Shown: positions 9,568 to 19,686 of the stretch, piece by piece
Layout: each line of letters begins with the position of its first letter
Numbering within the stretch: the stretch's first letter is position 1
Assembly (NCBI GenBank): GCA_020636405.1
Contig: JACJXW010000008.1
Coordinates: 310,001 to 374,000 of the forward strand
Direction: 5' to 3'
Source of the DNA: Lewinellaceae bacterium
GTDB taxonomy: Bacteria; Bacteroidota; Bacteroidia; Chitinophagales; Saprospiraceae
DNA: 64,000 nt
Notes under the pieces: generated by a model
What the model was told of the DNA's origin: nothing
Databases searched by the model: none
What the model saw: the letters and a program-made list of their open reading frames with translations, nothing else
Translations under genes and position numbers: made by a program

Positions 9568-10566
9568 TTAACCGTTGAAAGTTTCCGGTCTTTCGTCCAT
9601 CAACCGTATTACCTGTTTAATCCATCTCTGGAGCTGTTCGGTCATTTCTTTAAGTTGGCTTCCATCTTGAGGAAATTCGCCGATGGGCTTCGACCAACCA
9701 GTATAAAGTATATTGTCTTCTTCCCAGTTGTCGCTTCCTTCCAACTGCTCTTTTAATTGTTGAAAAAGGCTTCTTTGGGGCTCTTCTGCCGCATCCAAAG
9801 ATATCCTGAATACAAGGAACAGGTGGACCGGCTCAATCTCTTCCCATCTAAAACCATATCGAAGTTCATAACTGCATCTAGTTTCCTTGTCGGTAAACCA
9901 CTTATGGTAATACAGCGCTTGCTGGCCTAACATGTAATTAAACATGTGGTCTGTCCGATTCTTTGTGGCAATCCCCGTGGCGCCAAGAAAATAATCAGCA
10001 ATAGGATTAAGGACGGCCTCAACCTTTGCAAATGTTTCCGAGAAATTGGTTAAGATCTGCTCATCTTGGGGCTTGAATATTTCCACTTTTTTCATGTTTT
10101 GGTCATTAAGGTATTGTTTAAGCTCCCTGGTAAAAGGGTGGTTGTTTTTGCTGATCAACTCTTTGACGTGATACCAGCGCACCATTACGGGGTTGGTGGC
10201 CGGCTTGAGTTCCGGATATTTGGTCAGGTAAACCAGCCGGGTTGTTTCGGCTTCAGAACGGTTCAATATCTGAGTATAACGATTGAGTTGTTCCCATCCT
10301 TCTCCACTGTCAATTTTACATTCAATCAGTATATGAGCGCCATTCCATTTAATCTCGATATCCGGATTGCCTTCTCCATATTTTACCTGAGTAGCCACTG
10401 TGTATTTATCTGGAACCTCCTTTAGCTCGATCAGATTCATAAAAGCCCGGAAGAAAACGAGATCATGCTCCAGACAATAAGCGAAAACTTCTGTCAGGTA
10501 GTTCTCCCGGTTGTTCTTGTTCTCCCTTTGCCTATAGCTGTACAACTTTGAAAAAACGGATGCCAT
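9568..10566 (-). CDS. PD-(D/E)XK nuclease family protein
   Basis: A 332-residue protein with an N-terminal PD-(D/E)XK core: a conserved Glu in the NRENYLTEVFAY helix, NPDIEI around residues 67-72, then ILIECKID near 79-86 (Asp, Glu-x-Lys). A later QLNRY fits the family's trailing helix. The C-terminal half is not recognised. It overlaps the end of the TPR/S1 gene by one base (both at 10566) and lies 134 bases before pglX in the same direction, so it is probably cotranscribed within BREX. Whether it cuts DNA or RNA is unknown. Confidence 0.75.
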   Translation of the reverse strand: MASVFSKLYSYRQRENKNNRENYLTEVFAYCLEHDLVFFRAFMNLIELKEVPDKYTVATQVKYGEGNPDIEIKWNGAHILIECKIDSGEGWEQLNRYTQILNRSEAETTRLVYLTKYPELKPATNPVMVRWYHVKELISKNNHPFTRELKQYLNDQNMKKVEIFKPQDEQILTNFSETFAKVEAVLNPIADYFLGATGIATKNRTDHMFNYMLGQQALYYHKWFTDKETRCSYELRYGFRWEEIEPVHLFLVFRISLDAAEEPQRSLFQQLKEQLEGSDNWEEDNILYTGWSKPIGEFPQDGSQLKEMTEQLQRWIKQVIRLMDERPETFNG

Positions 10567-12197
10567 CAGTGTTTGATATTTACATTATTGAATGATTGCT
10601 GGAGCCCGAAATTAGGCTTGCCTTCTCTGAAGCTCAGTATCCTTACTTTTATTTCCGCACCTTCGGGAAACCTCAGAGCCAGGCCTTCCTCCCTGGACAC
10701 ATGGGGGATCTTTGAACGGTGCAGCAGCCCGGTTGCCGGGCCCACCTTCACAAACACACCGAAAGGAGCCACCCCATTGACCACTCCGGTGAGTTCGTCT
10801 CCCACTTTTAGCCCGTCCGCCTCCTTCACGATTTCGGGCCAGGATGTTACTTCGATATGCTCGGCATGGTGATCGGGATTCCCATCTCTGTCGGTTGCCG
10901 GCTTGAGATAGAAGGTTACTTTTGCCCCTTCCATTTGCCGTTTAGGGTTAAAATGGGCCAATTCCCGAATGGAAAAGAAGAAATCCGCTCCATCCTCTCT
11001 GGTTAATATCCCCGATTTGCCGTTGCGGTGGATCAGTTTTATCGTCCCCTGGTACTGCTCCCTTCCCCGAAAGGCAGCCGTATGCCAGTGCTTCCGGCAT
11101 CGGTCAAGGGTGTCTCTGAAGGAAACGGGGGCGGCCGTATCAAGGCCAAAGTATTTATACATTTTCCTGTATTCCTGCCGGTCCTGGTAATCAAATTTCT
11201 GGTTGACCGCCCGGATCAGCTCGGCGTGGTCCTTACCCTCTTCCTTATGGCCCAGCCAGGCAAAGATCCGTGACATATTGAAGAACAGCCGGGCCTTTTT
11301 ATCGTAATCCCGCCCGATGAGAGCGGCATTCACCGCATGAGCGAGGGCTTTCTCATATTCCTTTTCCTCGAGGTACAGTTCTGACAGTTCCGACTCAATG
11401 AACCACTTTTGCCCCGCTTTTTCCTGCAGAATATCTTCGAATGCGGCTTCCGCTTCTTCCATCCTGCCCAGCTTAAGCAGGGAAAGGCCAATCCGCCGCT
11501 TGAACCATATCTGGTTGTCATAATGAAGTTCCGGAAGATCATTCAAAGCCCGGTAGCACCAATGCATACATTCTTCGTACCGTTCTCTGGCCAGGAGGAA
11601 GTTGGTGATGAGCGAGCAATAGTCTTCAAAATCAGAGGCGCCCTTGCGCTCTTTTCCTTCCTGGGTTTCATACTGCTGTTCTTTCCGGCTCAATTTTTCA
11701 GGGGCCAGCTTTCCCAGCCAGTATTCTGTTTTCCCCAAGTTGAGGTTTGGCTTTTTGTAGGCCTTCAATAATTTCAATACGCCCAGGGTAGCAGGGCAGG
11801 GGTAAGCATCCTTTTCCTCCAGGTTTTTGTCCTGTTGCCCGGCTACTTCCACCAACTTTTGTATTCCCGGTTCTGAAGCATCGGGATTGTTTTCATCAAA
11901 ATGTTTAACATGCCGGTCGTACAGCAACCACGCATACATATTTTTCACTTTCTCTGAGTCCGGGAATTGTTCCAGCATTTCTTCTTCCCAGGCAGGAAGG
12001 GTTGCCTTCAGGTTTTCATCCATCGGCTCATTGGATTGTTCCCATTGCCGCAGCGCCTTGATGGCAAAGAAAGCATCCCATTCATTGCGATCCTCCGGCA
12101 ATGCTTCCCATATATCCCGGTAAAGCCGGAACGCCTCACCGGCCTGGCCACTGTTTAATAATCTTTTGGCTTCCTGGCTCTGCTCAAATTTGTTCAT
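10566..12197 (-). CDS. TPR protein with cold-shock-like and S1 RNA-binding domains
   Basis: A 543-residue protein. Residues of about 1-360 are helical TPR-like repeats (for example around 225-330). A cold-shock-like beta barrel follows (YQGTIKLIHRNGKSGIL near 393), and then an S1 domain (GDELTGVVNGVAPFGVFVKVG near 470). The two OB-fold domains suggest RNA or single-stranded DNA binding, and the TPRs suggest a scaffold. It sits between the NERD-helicase and the PD-(D/E)XK nuclease with almost no spacing (28 bases and a 1-base overlap), so the three probably form one unit. No role in BREX is known to me. Confidence 0.65.
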   Translation of the reverse strand: MNKFEQSQEAKRLLNSGQAGEAFRLYRDIWEALPEDRNEWDAFFAIKALRQWEQSNEPMDENLKATLPAWEEEMLEQFPDSEKVKNMYAWLLYDRHVKHFDENNPDASEPGIQKLVEVAGQQDKNLEEKDAYPCPATLGVLKLLKAYKKPNLNLGKTEYWLGKLAPEKLSRKEQQYETQEGKERKGASDFEDYCSLITNFLLARERYEECMHWCYRALNDLPELHYDNQIWFKRRIGLSLLKLGRMEEAEAAFEDILQEKAGQKWFIESELSELYLEEKEYEKALAHAVNAALIGRDYDKKARLFFNMSRIFAWLGHKEEGKDHAELIRAVNQKFDYQDRQEYRKMYKYFGLDTAAPVSFRDTLDRCRKHWHTAAFRGREQYQGTIKLIHRNGKSGILTREDGADFFFSIRELAHFNPKRQMEGAKVTFYLKPATDRDGNPDHHAEHIEVTSWPEIVKEADGLKVGDELTGVVNGVAPFGVFVKVGPATGLLHRSKIPHVSREEGLALRFPEGAEIKVRILSFREGKPNFGLQQSFNNVNIKH

Positions 12198-12225
12198 GGC
12201 ATGGAGTTTTGGTGGAGCATTACGT

Positions 12226-15186
12226 TTAGGGGCATGTTGCCTTGATGATTGCCTCTATTTCCTTCCAGGCCTCCGGCTTATTGGACTTCACAGGTTGAAG
12301 GCTCTGGAAAAAACCGTCGCCATTGTAAATCAGCTCAAATGTTATCCAGTACTCCTTATTTCGCGCTACCAATACATCCTTAAACGCGTGCTGAGCAAGA
12401 ACCGATAGCGGCCATCCTTTTTCCTCAAGCCTGTCTTTCCATTTTGAATAAACCGGAATCTTGAAAGAGGGCGACAATTGTGCCCAAAGCGCGCCCGGCA
12501 GTACTTCACCCTGTAGAAATTGCAATAGTTCGCTTTGTAGTCCGGATGGGCTTGCCTTTTGGACTACCGGGGATTTGAAATGATAATGTTTGTCGTAATA
12601 AAGGGTAAGCCGGGCCTGTCTGCCACCCTTTCCTTCGAGGTGATAGATCTCATGATAATTCTTGTGGGCAACACTGGTGATTTTCAGGCCTATTCTCGAA
12701 ACTTGGTTATTCACAAAAGCCCCACAACGTATAAGCTGTAGGTTATCCATGTCATATCCCAGCCCTTCAGCGAATTTGACTTCCTCGGCCTGTAGTGGGC
12801 CCTCTGCATCAAAAGTCAGCTTTGGGGTATCCGGTTTATCCATTTCAGTGATCAAAGCAATGTTTTCTTCAATCTGCAAGTTATCCAGCGGATCAATCGG
12901 TTCAAAGTTAATAAGGTGCAGCGGCCCTTCTGCCCGGGACACTCCGGTGTAGAGCCACTGGAAGTAGGGCCGGTTAGTGTGGCCCTGGTGTTCTCCCTGA
13001 TCCGCATTAAAAAGAATATGCGGCCAACGGCTTCCCAGAGATTTGTGGACCGTCATGGCCCAGCCAAAGCGGAGGTGGGCAGCATTGATCAGCGGGTCCG
13101 TTTTTTGGATCTGCCACCTCAACCGATAGTGGTATGATTTTTTTAATTTTCGTTCGGCTTTCCGGATCTCTTTTTCTGTTTCCTCCAACTGCCCCTTTAC
13201 TTTTTCACCCTGATCCAGGCGTTGCTTCAATTCTCTCAGCCGCTCATACAGGCCTTTGTATTCATCGGATTTTTCCCATCCCCGGTATTCCTCGCTCTCT
13301 TCAAACGGGGTTTCCTTTTTCTTTGCCTTGAGCCTTCTGTTCAGGATTACCCGGAAGGCGATTGCTTCCTCCTTACTCAGCTTTCCCTTCAGGCTGGTCC
13401 GGTAATTTTCCAGAGACCATAGTTTCAGCGGTTCATTACCATCAGCTAGGATTACCTCCATCTCTCTAAAAAACAGCAGGGTAGGCTGCTGCCTGCCTTT
13501 CAATTTAACCGATTCGACTCTTTCTTCACCCAGCCGGCTGACGGCCATAAAAGTACCATTGACCAGAAACCGCGGGATCGCAAATGGATCTTCGCTTTGC
13601 ACATTGATGCTGTTGTTCAGAAAGAGGAGGTCTCCTTTCGCCAGGCCTTCGGGCTGGTTCAGCAGCTTTTTGCGTATCCATTGATTAACCTCTTCTGCCT
13701 GCTCATTCGAAAAAGTGAGCACTAAAAATTGACTCTTTTGGTTCAGCCAATTCTCCAATAATTTGGGGATCTCCTTTCTTGGGATAAGGTTTACATCTTC
13801 GGCGTCCTGGAAAAGAAGCTTGTTGTAGAGGTTCTCATCGATACTGGCCGCCAGCTTAAGGTTTTGCGCTGCCCGGCTTCCGGAAATTGCCTTTTCTTTA
13901 TTTGGAGCCATTTTTACCTGCCGTATCCCATACTCGCAGATCTCCCTCCAGTAGTTTGGCTGTAAGGCGGATTCTTCAACCTTGCCGAAGGATAGCTGAT
14001 AAGGATCGCCAATGAAGACGAGTTTTCTGTTGGTTTCTTCCAATTTAACAAATTGCAGAAGATCCGATAACAGGTGCCCGGAGCCAAACCTTAGCAATTC
14101 TGTTTGGTGGAAGGAATCTGTGATCAGGTGTGCCTCATCGAAAATGCATATGCCATTTTCTTCCAGGTTGCTATCCGGCCGAAGGGGCACTACTTCGATG
14201 CTAGCCTCTTCTTCTTCCTCCGCCTCCTCTTTTGCAGCTGAAGGCTCTTTTTCTTCGCCAGTATCAGAATAGTTGTTTCCTCCATAGATATAGCTGTACA
14301 GGCTATTGAATTGCAGCCGCTGCCTTTCCTTGAGCCTGTTGCCGATCCGGGCGGTTGGAGCCAGTAACTCAACTTGCATTACTCCGGTTTCAAATGCCTT
14401 GTCTTGGAGATGGGGGATGAGGAAACTCTTCCCACAATATTCAGGGCCGGCGAGGATGAAAATCCTTTCCTCCTCACTTCTAAGAAACGATTCAAATTCG
14501 TGGAGCACTCTTTGTTGCTCCGGCCATAAAGAAGTATCCGGTTCATTCTTTACTGCCGTTTTCTGTGCAGCCGTTTCTTGAAGGTTGTAAGGTATTGCGA
14601 TGAACAGCCGCTTGAACCATTCAAAGTGATGTGTTTTTAGATCGAGCGAAGAGCTGACAATATCCTCTATTAAATTCAGAATGGTATCCGGGCCAGTAAT
14701 AAAGAATGACTTTTCAAATTTTCCAGGAACGGCGCGGCTCAATTTTACAGTCTTATGAAAATAGACCATGGTGACAATGTGGCGTGGCTCCAGGCCTAGA
14801 TAATATGCTCTTTCTTCCTGTGGAACCGAATTCAAAACTCCGATAGCCTTTCTTCGGTGGCTGCCCAACTGAACAAAAGGATTGATAAAAGAACCACCTT
14901 TAACCGGAGCGCCGTCGCAGTCCCAGATCTGATTGGAGAAGTCGCGCTCAGAAGGCAAACGGACGTTCCCTCCATAATTCTTCAGGTCTATGATAAAAAT
15001 GCTTTGAGGGGTGAAGAGGAGAATATCAGGATGTAGCCATTCATCAGCTGGGATCTGCGGGTTGCCGATCAATAACCCATCGGCGCCTTTTCGTTGGAAC
15101 CGTTGGCTCAAGAGATTGGCAAGTTCCCGAAAAGCGATGTTCTCGTGCGTATGTTCGAAGGGATTATGTCTTACTTCGAGCGCCAT
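12226..15186 (-). CDS. NERD-domain superfamily 1 helicase-like protein
   Basis: A 986-residue protein. The N-terminus (about residues 15-130) fits a NERD nuclease-related domain, with IFIIDLKNYGG near residue 70 giving D-x-K. The helicase part has a variant Walker A GPEYCGKS (near 248), Walker B CIFDEAHL, motif III FIGDPYQLS, a VHKSLGSRW motif near 760 and YTGVSRAEG as motif VI, so it belongs to the UvrD/RecD-like SF1 class. The Walker A Pro-Glu-Tyr-Cys insertion is unusual. A coiled coil of about 100 residues separates helicase motifs. It lies between brxC and pglX in the same direction and may process DNA or RNA ends. Confidence 0.75.
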   Translation of the reverse strand: MALEVRHNPFEHTHENIAFRELANLLSQRFQRKGADGLLIGNPQIPADEWLHPDILLFTPQSIFIIDLKNYGGNVRLPSERDFSNQIWDCDGAPVKGGSFINPFVQLGSHRRKAIGVLNSVPQEERAYYLGLEPRHIVTMVYFHKTVKLSRAVPGKFEKSFFITGPDTILNLIEDIVSSSLDLKTHHFEWFKRLFIAIPYNLQETAAQKTAVKNEPDTSLWPEQQRVLHEFESFLRSEEERIFILAGPEYCGKSFLIPHLQDKAFETGVMQVELLAPTARIGNRLKERQRLQFNSLYSYIYGGNNYSDTGEEKEPSAAKEEAEEEEEASIEVVPLRPDSNLEENGICIFDEAHLITDSFHQTELLRFGSGHLLSDLLQFVKLEETNRKLVFIGDPYQLSFGKVEESALQPNYWREICEYGIRQVKMAPNKEKAISGSRAAQNLKLAASIDENLYNKLLFQDAEDVNLIPRKEIPKLLENWLNQKSQFLVLTFSNEQAEEVNQWIRKKLLNQPEGLAKGDLLFLNNSINVQSEDPFAIPRFLVNGTFMAVSRLGEERVESVKLKGRQQPTLLFFREMEVILADGNEPLKLWSLENYRTSLKGKLSKEEAIAFRVILNRRLKAKKKETPFEESEEYRGWEKSDEYKGLYERLRELKQRLDQGEKVKGQLEETEKEIRKAERKLKKSYHYRLRWQIQKTDPLINAAHLRFGWAMTVHKSLGSRWPHILFNADQGEHQGHTNRPYFQWLYTGVSRAEGPLHLINFEPIDPLDNLQIEENIALITEMDKPDTPKLTFDAEGPLQAEEVKFAEGLGYDMDNLQLIRCGAFVNNQVSRIGLKITSVAHKNYHEIYHLEGKGGRQARLTLYYDKHYHFKSPVVQKASPSGLQSELLQFLQGEVLPGALWAQLSPSFKIPVYSKWKDRLEEKGWPLSVLAQHAFKDVLVARNKEYWITFELIYNGDGFFQSLQPVKSNKPEAWKEIEAIIKATCP

Positions 15187-15529
15187 AAGTGAAGATTTTT
15201 TGATAACTGTCCCCTAATTTCTTATACTGCCTTTTCTTTGAAATGTTCCATTTAAATATGGACAAAATGCCCGCCGGGCAAGAATTGATTGCCATAAAGT
15301 ACCGTTGACAAAAGATTGGGCAATGAGGCTTCTGCTGGGGCGGGGAAAACGCTCACCTGAGGGCCGTGTTAAACTCTTATTGTGGCTTTGACTTTGGCTG
15401 AATTGTTGTCAGCACAAGTAAAATCGATTCTGATGACCCGCCTGTTTCAGTCTCAGCTTCCCCGCCATTGTGCGATTATACCTTTTATGTTGGTTAAACT
15501 TTTGGTTACCTCTGAACCGTAGAGGGATG
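15187..15529. other. Non-coding gap inside the BREX block
   Basis: No gene of note is visible in these 343 bases between the brxC stop and the NERD-helicase start. A TGGCA...TTGC pair on the minus strand (15278-15294) resembles a sigma-54 site but its spacing is two bases too long. The gap could hold a promoter for the downstream half of the block. Confidence 0.5.
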
Positions 15530-18500
15530 TTATAATGAAATCCCCTTATCCTCGCGTATCAATTTCAGGTATTCCTCCTTCAGTTTATCCAGGTACTCTA
15601 ACACGTCCTCTTCTGTGCGGAGGTAAGGTTTTTTGAAACCCACCCGGATTTTTCTCACCGGCACGTAGGCCGTTTTCCGGTCATTAGCCTTGGCTGGCTG
15701 TGGTTGGCCATCGCCAGTTGCGGAAGAAGCCCTTTCCTCTTTTGCAGGCTCCGGCTTAGGAGCGCCCATTTCGGCCAGAGCCTGGAGATGCTGCTGGAAA
15801 TCCTCCTCTTCGAACTGCCGGACGCGGTCCCGGATATTGGCGATATAACGGTCGCTTCGTATCCTGGCAATGGCGTCCTGGAAGTATCCCAGTGTCCGCT
15901 TTTGGAAAGCAGGAGAAACCTTTTCGAACTCCTCAAAGCCTTGGATCTTCTCCATCAATTCAGAGATCCTTTTTTCGGCCTTGTTTTTTTCCGTCTCGAT
16001 CGCTCCTTTCACCTTTTCCTTACAGCTGTCCAGTTGCTCCTTTGCCAGCTGCATCATTTGCCCCAGGTAGGGGCGTTTGTGCTGGAGGACCTCCCGAAGA
16101 GCTTCGACCTCATGGGCCTCTATATAGCGGTAGTTGGCGTCCCCCCTTTCCAGGAAGAGTTTAATGTCGTCGTATATTTTGGCCTGACTGCCATTCATGA
16201 ATTTTTTAACGGGGTCCAGCGCATCGTCTTTAAAATCGAGCAACTGGTGTCCAAAATCTGGCAACTCCTCAAAATATTTGCTGTAGTCCTTTCGGGATAA
16301 GCGTTCGATATCCCCAACAAAGGGCTCCAGCACCTCCAGGAAAGGATATTGGCTTTTTTGCCGTAGCAATTGCTGGACTTCGCGGTACTCTTCTTTAAGT
16401 TTATCTTGAAACGCAAGGCCTACCTCTTTAGGTTCTTTTCCCGGATTGGCCTCATTGAATAATTCCCGGTGCAGGTCTTTCAATGCCTTGACGCTGCGGG
16501 CGTCCACCTCCGGAAGCGGTTCCACAACGGTTTGGCCGAAGAGCCGGTTATTGTTCAGGTTAGCCAGAACCTGGTGGTTATCGAGGAGTTCAGAATTCTC
16601 CTTTATTTCTACTTTATTCCGCACAAGAAGCTTGGCTAGAATACAGAGGATGCCTGTTTCGTACCAGCCATAAGGACGCCGGGAAAATTGGCCGAGCAGC
16701 CCCTTCACCGTAGAACGCTCTCCACGGTTGGCATTGCGGGTGATGGTGGTAAGCATTTCCCTTTCCGCCTCGCTCATACTCTCGTCGGTGTGCTGGAAAA
16801 GGTCGTCAGCTTTGCTCATCAAAATGGTTCGGATGTCCTCCTCCCGGAATTCCTTTTTCAGCATGCGCAGGTTCTCGTAAGCATAGCCGATAAGGTCCTG
16901 GAAGGCTGTCGACACCCGGTTGCGGGCGCTGCTGGGGGAGACATTCAGCTCTTTGCCGTCCAGTATCACTGTCGCTTTGCCGATCAGGCGTTCCACCCGC
17001 TTAATGAGGTTGGTGCGCAGTTCATTGTTGCTGAGCTTTTTGCGCTGAAGGATCTGTTGTATTTCCTCCTTAAGGTCGGTGGTGTAGTTCTGGTGAAAAT
17101 ACCGTTCCACCTTTTTGAACATGCGCAGGTCCTCCATCAGGCGGCCGTCTTCGGGCAATACGAAGAGCAGTTCCGGCTTTCCCATGGTGTGTGCCTTAAG
17201 CAGCTGTTCGCTATCGTAGTGTTCGTGTAGTGGCGTGACAACATGCAGGCTCAGCTCCTGTTCCCTGCCGAGGATGGCATTATCGATCTTTTTCGTGAAG
17301 GGGTAATCCTGCTTATTATCCTGATATCGGATCTTATTGTCAATGATCACATCTTCGAAAACGATCTTGGCAAAGAAAGCTCCCACTTCATCAGGGTCGA
17401 CCTCCGTAGCCTTGATGTCGTTTTCTATATTTTTCTCCTCGTTAGTGAGGTATTCATAAAGCTCTCCATTCCGTTGGATATAGGTCTGGTACTCGAGCAC
17501 ATTGAGGGCTTCCTGAACCCTCTTCTCATGTTGGGCTAAATCGATGTTAAAATCATCGATTAGCAAGATGGCGATATGCTTGAGAGAAGGCTTGAAGGTT
17601 TTTACATATTTGATGAGGAAGAGTGCTTTCAGCACCTTTAGGTGGAAGGGGGCCTCCAGGTTTTGTTCGGCGCGATTGATAGAGGATTGGATCTCTCCCC
17701 GTAAAGTTGCCTGAAGCCCATCGTACATCTGGCCGAAGCTGGCAATTTTCCCTGATGCCATGCCATCGTCGATCATGCCTTTGACTACCTCCTGAAAGAC
17801 GGTTAGCATCGAGCGTTCCCCTACCGACTGGTGCTTGCCCTGGAAGGCATTCTGAACAGAAAGCCCCCGCATAGATTCCTGGAACAAGTTGAACTGGTAG
17901 GGTAGGAAAGGGTAAGTAGCAACAAAGTGATGAGCATCCTGATAACCTCGATAAGAGGTGCCTCCTTCCGAAAACTGAAACAAGGTCTGGAAGTTGTTCT
18001 TTTCCTTCTGGTAGAGCGGAAGCAATTCATCAATACCAGCTTCGTTCTTATCCAGGAGCCGGCGCTGAATGACTTCATCCACGTTGCCGCTGGTCAGGTT
18101 GATCTTACTGGCGAAGCGGGCCTGGATTTTTGAGAAGTCATTGCTTTGCCGTTCCTTAAGGCCCCCGATGACCGAATCCATATCCTCCTGAGAAGTGACG
18201 AAGACCCAGGCCCGGCCTTTGCATTTCGTAGCCAGAGACTCGGCAATGGTCTGCAGGTTGGTCATCAACTTGGTATTGTCGGAAATGTATTGTCCTACCT
18301 CATCGACAAAAAAATTGAGGCGGAATCCCTCGGGCTGTTTGTCGAGGTATTCCTTAACGAGGTTGGCGAAGTACTCGATAGACACCTTATAGTCTTGCCG
18401 GTAGTGATCTATGAATTTAGACGCTTCCTCCTCCGAAATATCCTTCACCTGAGCCAGCGCCTTGGCGAATTGCCGGGTAGCCATTTTCAAGCGCTTTCGC

Positions 18501-19072
18501 CGTTTTTCCCAGGGGCGCCCGTCGATCTTTTCAAAAGCCTCCTTAAACTGGCCATACAACCCTTCATTGTCCAGGTCTCTTTCAAATTCAGCAATAAAGC
18601 CCAACTTTGGATAGTAGCCCTGCATCTCGTTGAAGACTTTCATGAATACGGAAAGCACCGCATCTTCCTGTCCCTTGCTGATGATATCCGCTTTCTGGTC
18701 GATGTTGAAAAGGATACTTTTGGAGGGGATGCGCACTGCTTTCTGAAATTCAGCCTTAAGGATCTCATCATCCACTTTAGGCAGGAAATATTCACTAACC
18801 GGCTTGCCGTCCAGCTCCTTATTCTCCAGCAGCAGCGAGAGCATTTTGAGCAGGTGGGATTTACCGGATCCAAAAAAGCCAGAGATCCAGACCCCATTCA
18901 CCCCATTGTAATCGTTGTAGAAATCAATGAATCCCCGGGTGATTTTCTTTCTGATCTCTGCCGTAAAAACATATTCCTTCACCTCCTGGAGCAGATTCTC
19001 ATTATCGTCTGCCTTGATCACCCCTTCGATCTGGCGGGTAATGTCTTCTTTAAAGATCTGTTTCAGGTCCAT
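15530..19072 (-). CDS. brxC: BREX P-loop ATPase BrxC
   Basis: An 1180-residue protein of the BrxC/PglY family, the large ATPase of BREX. The start MDLKQIFKEDITRQIEGVIKAD is typical. Walker A GFFGSGKS is at residues 65-72, and LNFFVDEVGQYI near residue 255 is the Walker B region. The length matches the usual about 1200. Its start codon shares one base with the brxB stop (19072), showing translational coupling. In BREX it acts with BrxB, PglX and PglZ to block phage DNA replication; the exact mechanism is not settled. Confidence 0.92.
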   Translation of the reverse strand: MDLKQIFKEDITRQIEGVIKADDNENLLQEVKEYVFTAEIRKKITRGFIDFYNDYNGVNGVWISGFFGSGKSHLLKMLSLLLENKELDGKPVSEYFLPKVDDEILKAEFQKAVRIPSKSILFNIDQKADIISKGQEDAVLSVFMKVFNEMQGYYPKLGFIAEFERDLDNEGLYGQFKEAFEKIDGRPWEKRRKRLKMATRQFAKALAQVKDISEEEASKFIDHYRQDYKVSIEYFANLVKEYLDKQPEGFRLNFFVDEVGQYISDNTKLMTNLQTIAESLATKCKGRAWVFVTSQEDMDSVIGGLKERQSNDFSKIQARFASKINLTSGNVDEVIQRRLLDKNEAGIDELLPLYQKEKNNFQTLFQFSEGGTSYRGYQDAHHFVATYPFLPYQFNLFQESMRGLSVQNAFQGKHQSVGERSMLTVFQEVVKGMIDDGMASGKIASFGQMYDGLQATLRGEIQSSINRAEQNLEAPFHLKVLKALFLIKYVKTFKPSLKHIAILLIDDFNIDLAQHEKRVQEALNVLEYQTYIQRNGELYEYLTNEEKNIENDIKATEVDPDEVGAFFAKIVFEDVIIDNKIRYQDNKQDYPFTKKIDNAILGREQELSLHVVTPLHEHYDSEQLLKAHTMGKPELLFVLPEDGRLMEDLRMFKKVERYFHQNYTTDLKEEIQQILQRKKLSNNELRTNLIKRVERLIGKATVILDGKELNVSPSSARNRVSTAFQDLIGYAYENLRMLKKEFREEDIRTILMSKADDLFQHTDESMSEAEREMLTTITRNANRGERSTVKGLLGQFSRRPYGWYETGILCILAKLLVRNKVEIKENSELLDNHQVLANLNNNRLFGQTVVEPLPEVDARSVKALKDLHRELFNEANPGKEPKEVGLAFQDKLKEEYREVQQLLRQKSQYPFLEVLEPFVGDIERLSRKDYSKYFEELPDFGHQLLDFKDDALDPVKKFMNGSQAKIYDDIKLFLERGDANYRYIEAHEVEALREVLQHKRPYLGQMMQLAKEQLDSCKEKVKGAIETEKNKAEKRISELMEKIQGFEEFEKVSPAFQKRTLGYFQDAIARIRSDRYIANIRDRVRQFEEEDFQQHLQALAEMGAPKPEPAKEERASSATGDGQPQPAKANDRKTAYVPVRKIRVGFKKPYLRTEEDVLEYLDKLKEEYLKLIREDKGISL

Positions 19073-19686
19073 TAAATGTTGTTTTGTCGCAAGTTGAGAG
19101 AATCCAGGTTAAAAGCCCGGTAGTAGTTGTCATCTTTGAGCCTGCCAAACAGTTCCAGGGAAGTGCCATTATAGTTCCCAGGGAAGAACATCACAGTCGG
19201 GGCGTCTTTGGCAATTCTCTGTAAATTGTTCAATATCGTGTGAGAACGGATAAAAGGGAATACCTGGCCTACACCGGTGATGAACAGGACGTGGTAATCC
19301 GTTTCTTTTATTTTTTTTGCTATTGCCGGCATCACTTCTGTTTCTACATCCAGAATAGCTTGCATGGTTTCCAGAAATTCCGGTTTTGGAGTGGACTTTT
19401 CTTCTTCGAAGAGGTCTTCCAGGTCATCTTCCCGCTGAATGATCTCCAGGCTCAGTTCGTAAAGGTTGACCTCCAATACGGAGACGCCGTGGGTTTCCAG
19501 CTTTTTTATCAAAGCAGCAATCAGTTGAGCCGCCAGGTTTTGGTTTTCCGGGAGATGGGTCGTGATGTAAAAGGGCACTTCTCCCCCAATAGACTCCATC
19601 CTCAGAAAGGCGCTGCTACTGATCTGTTCAAAAAGATGGTCAAACTTTTTTTCCAGGTTCTCCTTATTCTGAAGCATTTTCTTCAT
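19072..19686 (-). CDS. brxB: BREX protein BrxB (DUF1788)
   Basis: A 204-residue protein that fits DUF1788/BrxB in length and layout. It contains FITGVGQVFPFIRSHTILNNL around residues 145-165 and FFPGNYNG near 176, both characteristic of the family. It overlaps the end of brxA by 23 bases and the start of brxC by one base. BrxB is a small component whose biochemical role is not well defined; it is thought to link BrxC with PglZ. Confidence 0.9.
   Translation of the reverse strand: MKKMLQNKENLEKKFDHLFEQISSSAFLRMESIGGEVPFYITTHLPENQNLAAQLIAALIKKLETHGVSVLEVNLYELSLEIIQREDDLEDLFEEEKSTPKPEFLETMQAILDVETEVMPAIAKKIKETDYHVLFITGVGQVFPFIRSHTILNNLQRIAKDAPTVMFFPGNYNGTSLELFGRLKDDNYYRAFNLDSLNLRQNNI

Noticed and set aside
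15278..15294. Sigma-54-like TGGCA...TTGC pair upstream of the NERD-helicase
   Set aside because: The GG-to-GC distance is 14 instead of 12 bases and no GATTCA-N5-TGAATC palindrome lies upstream.
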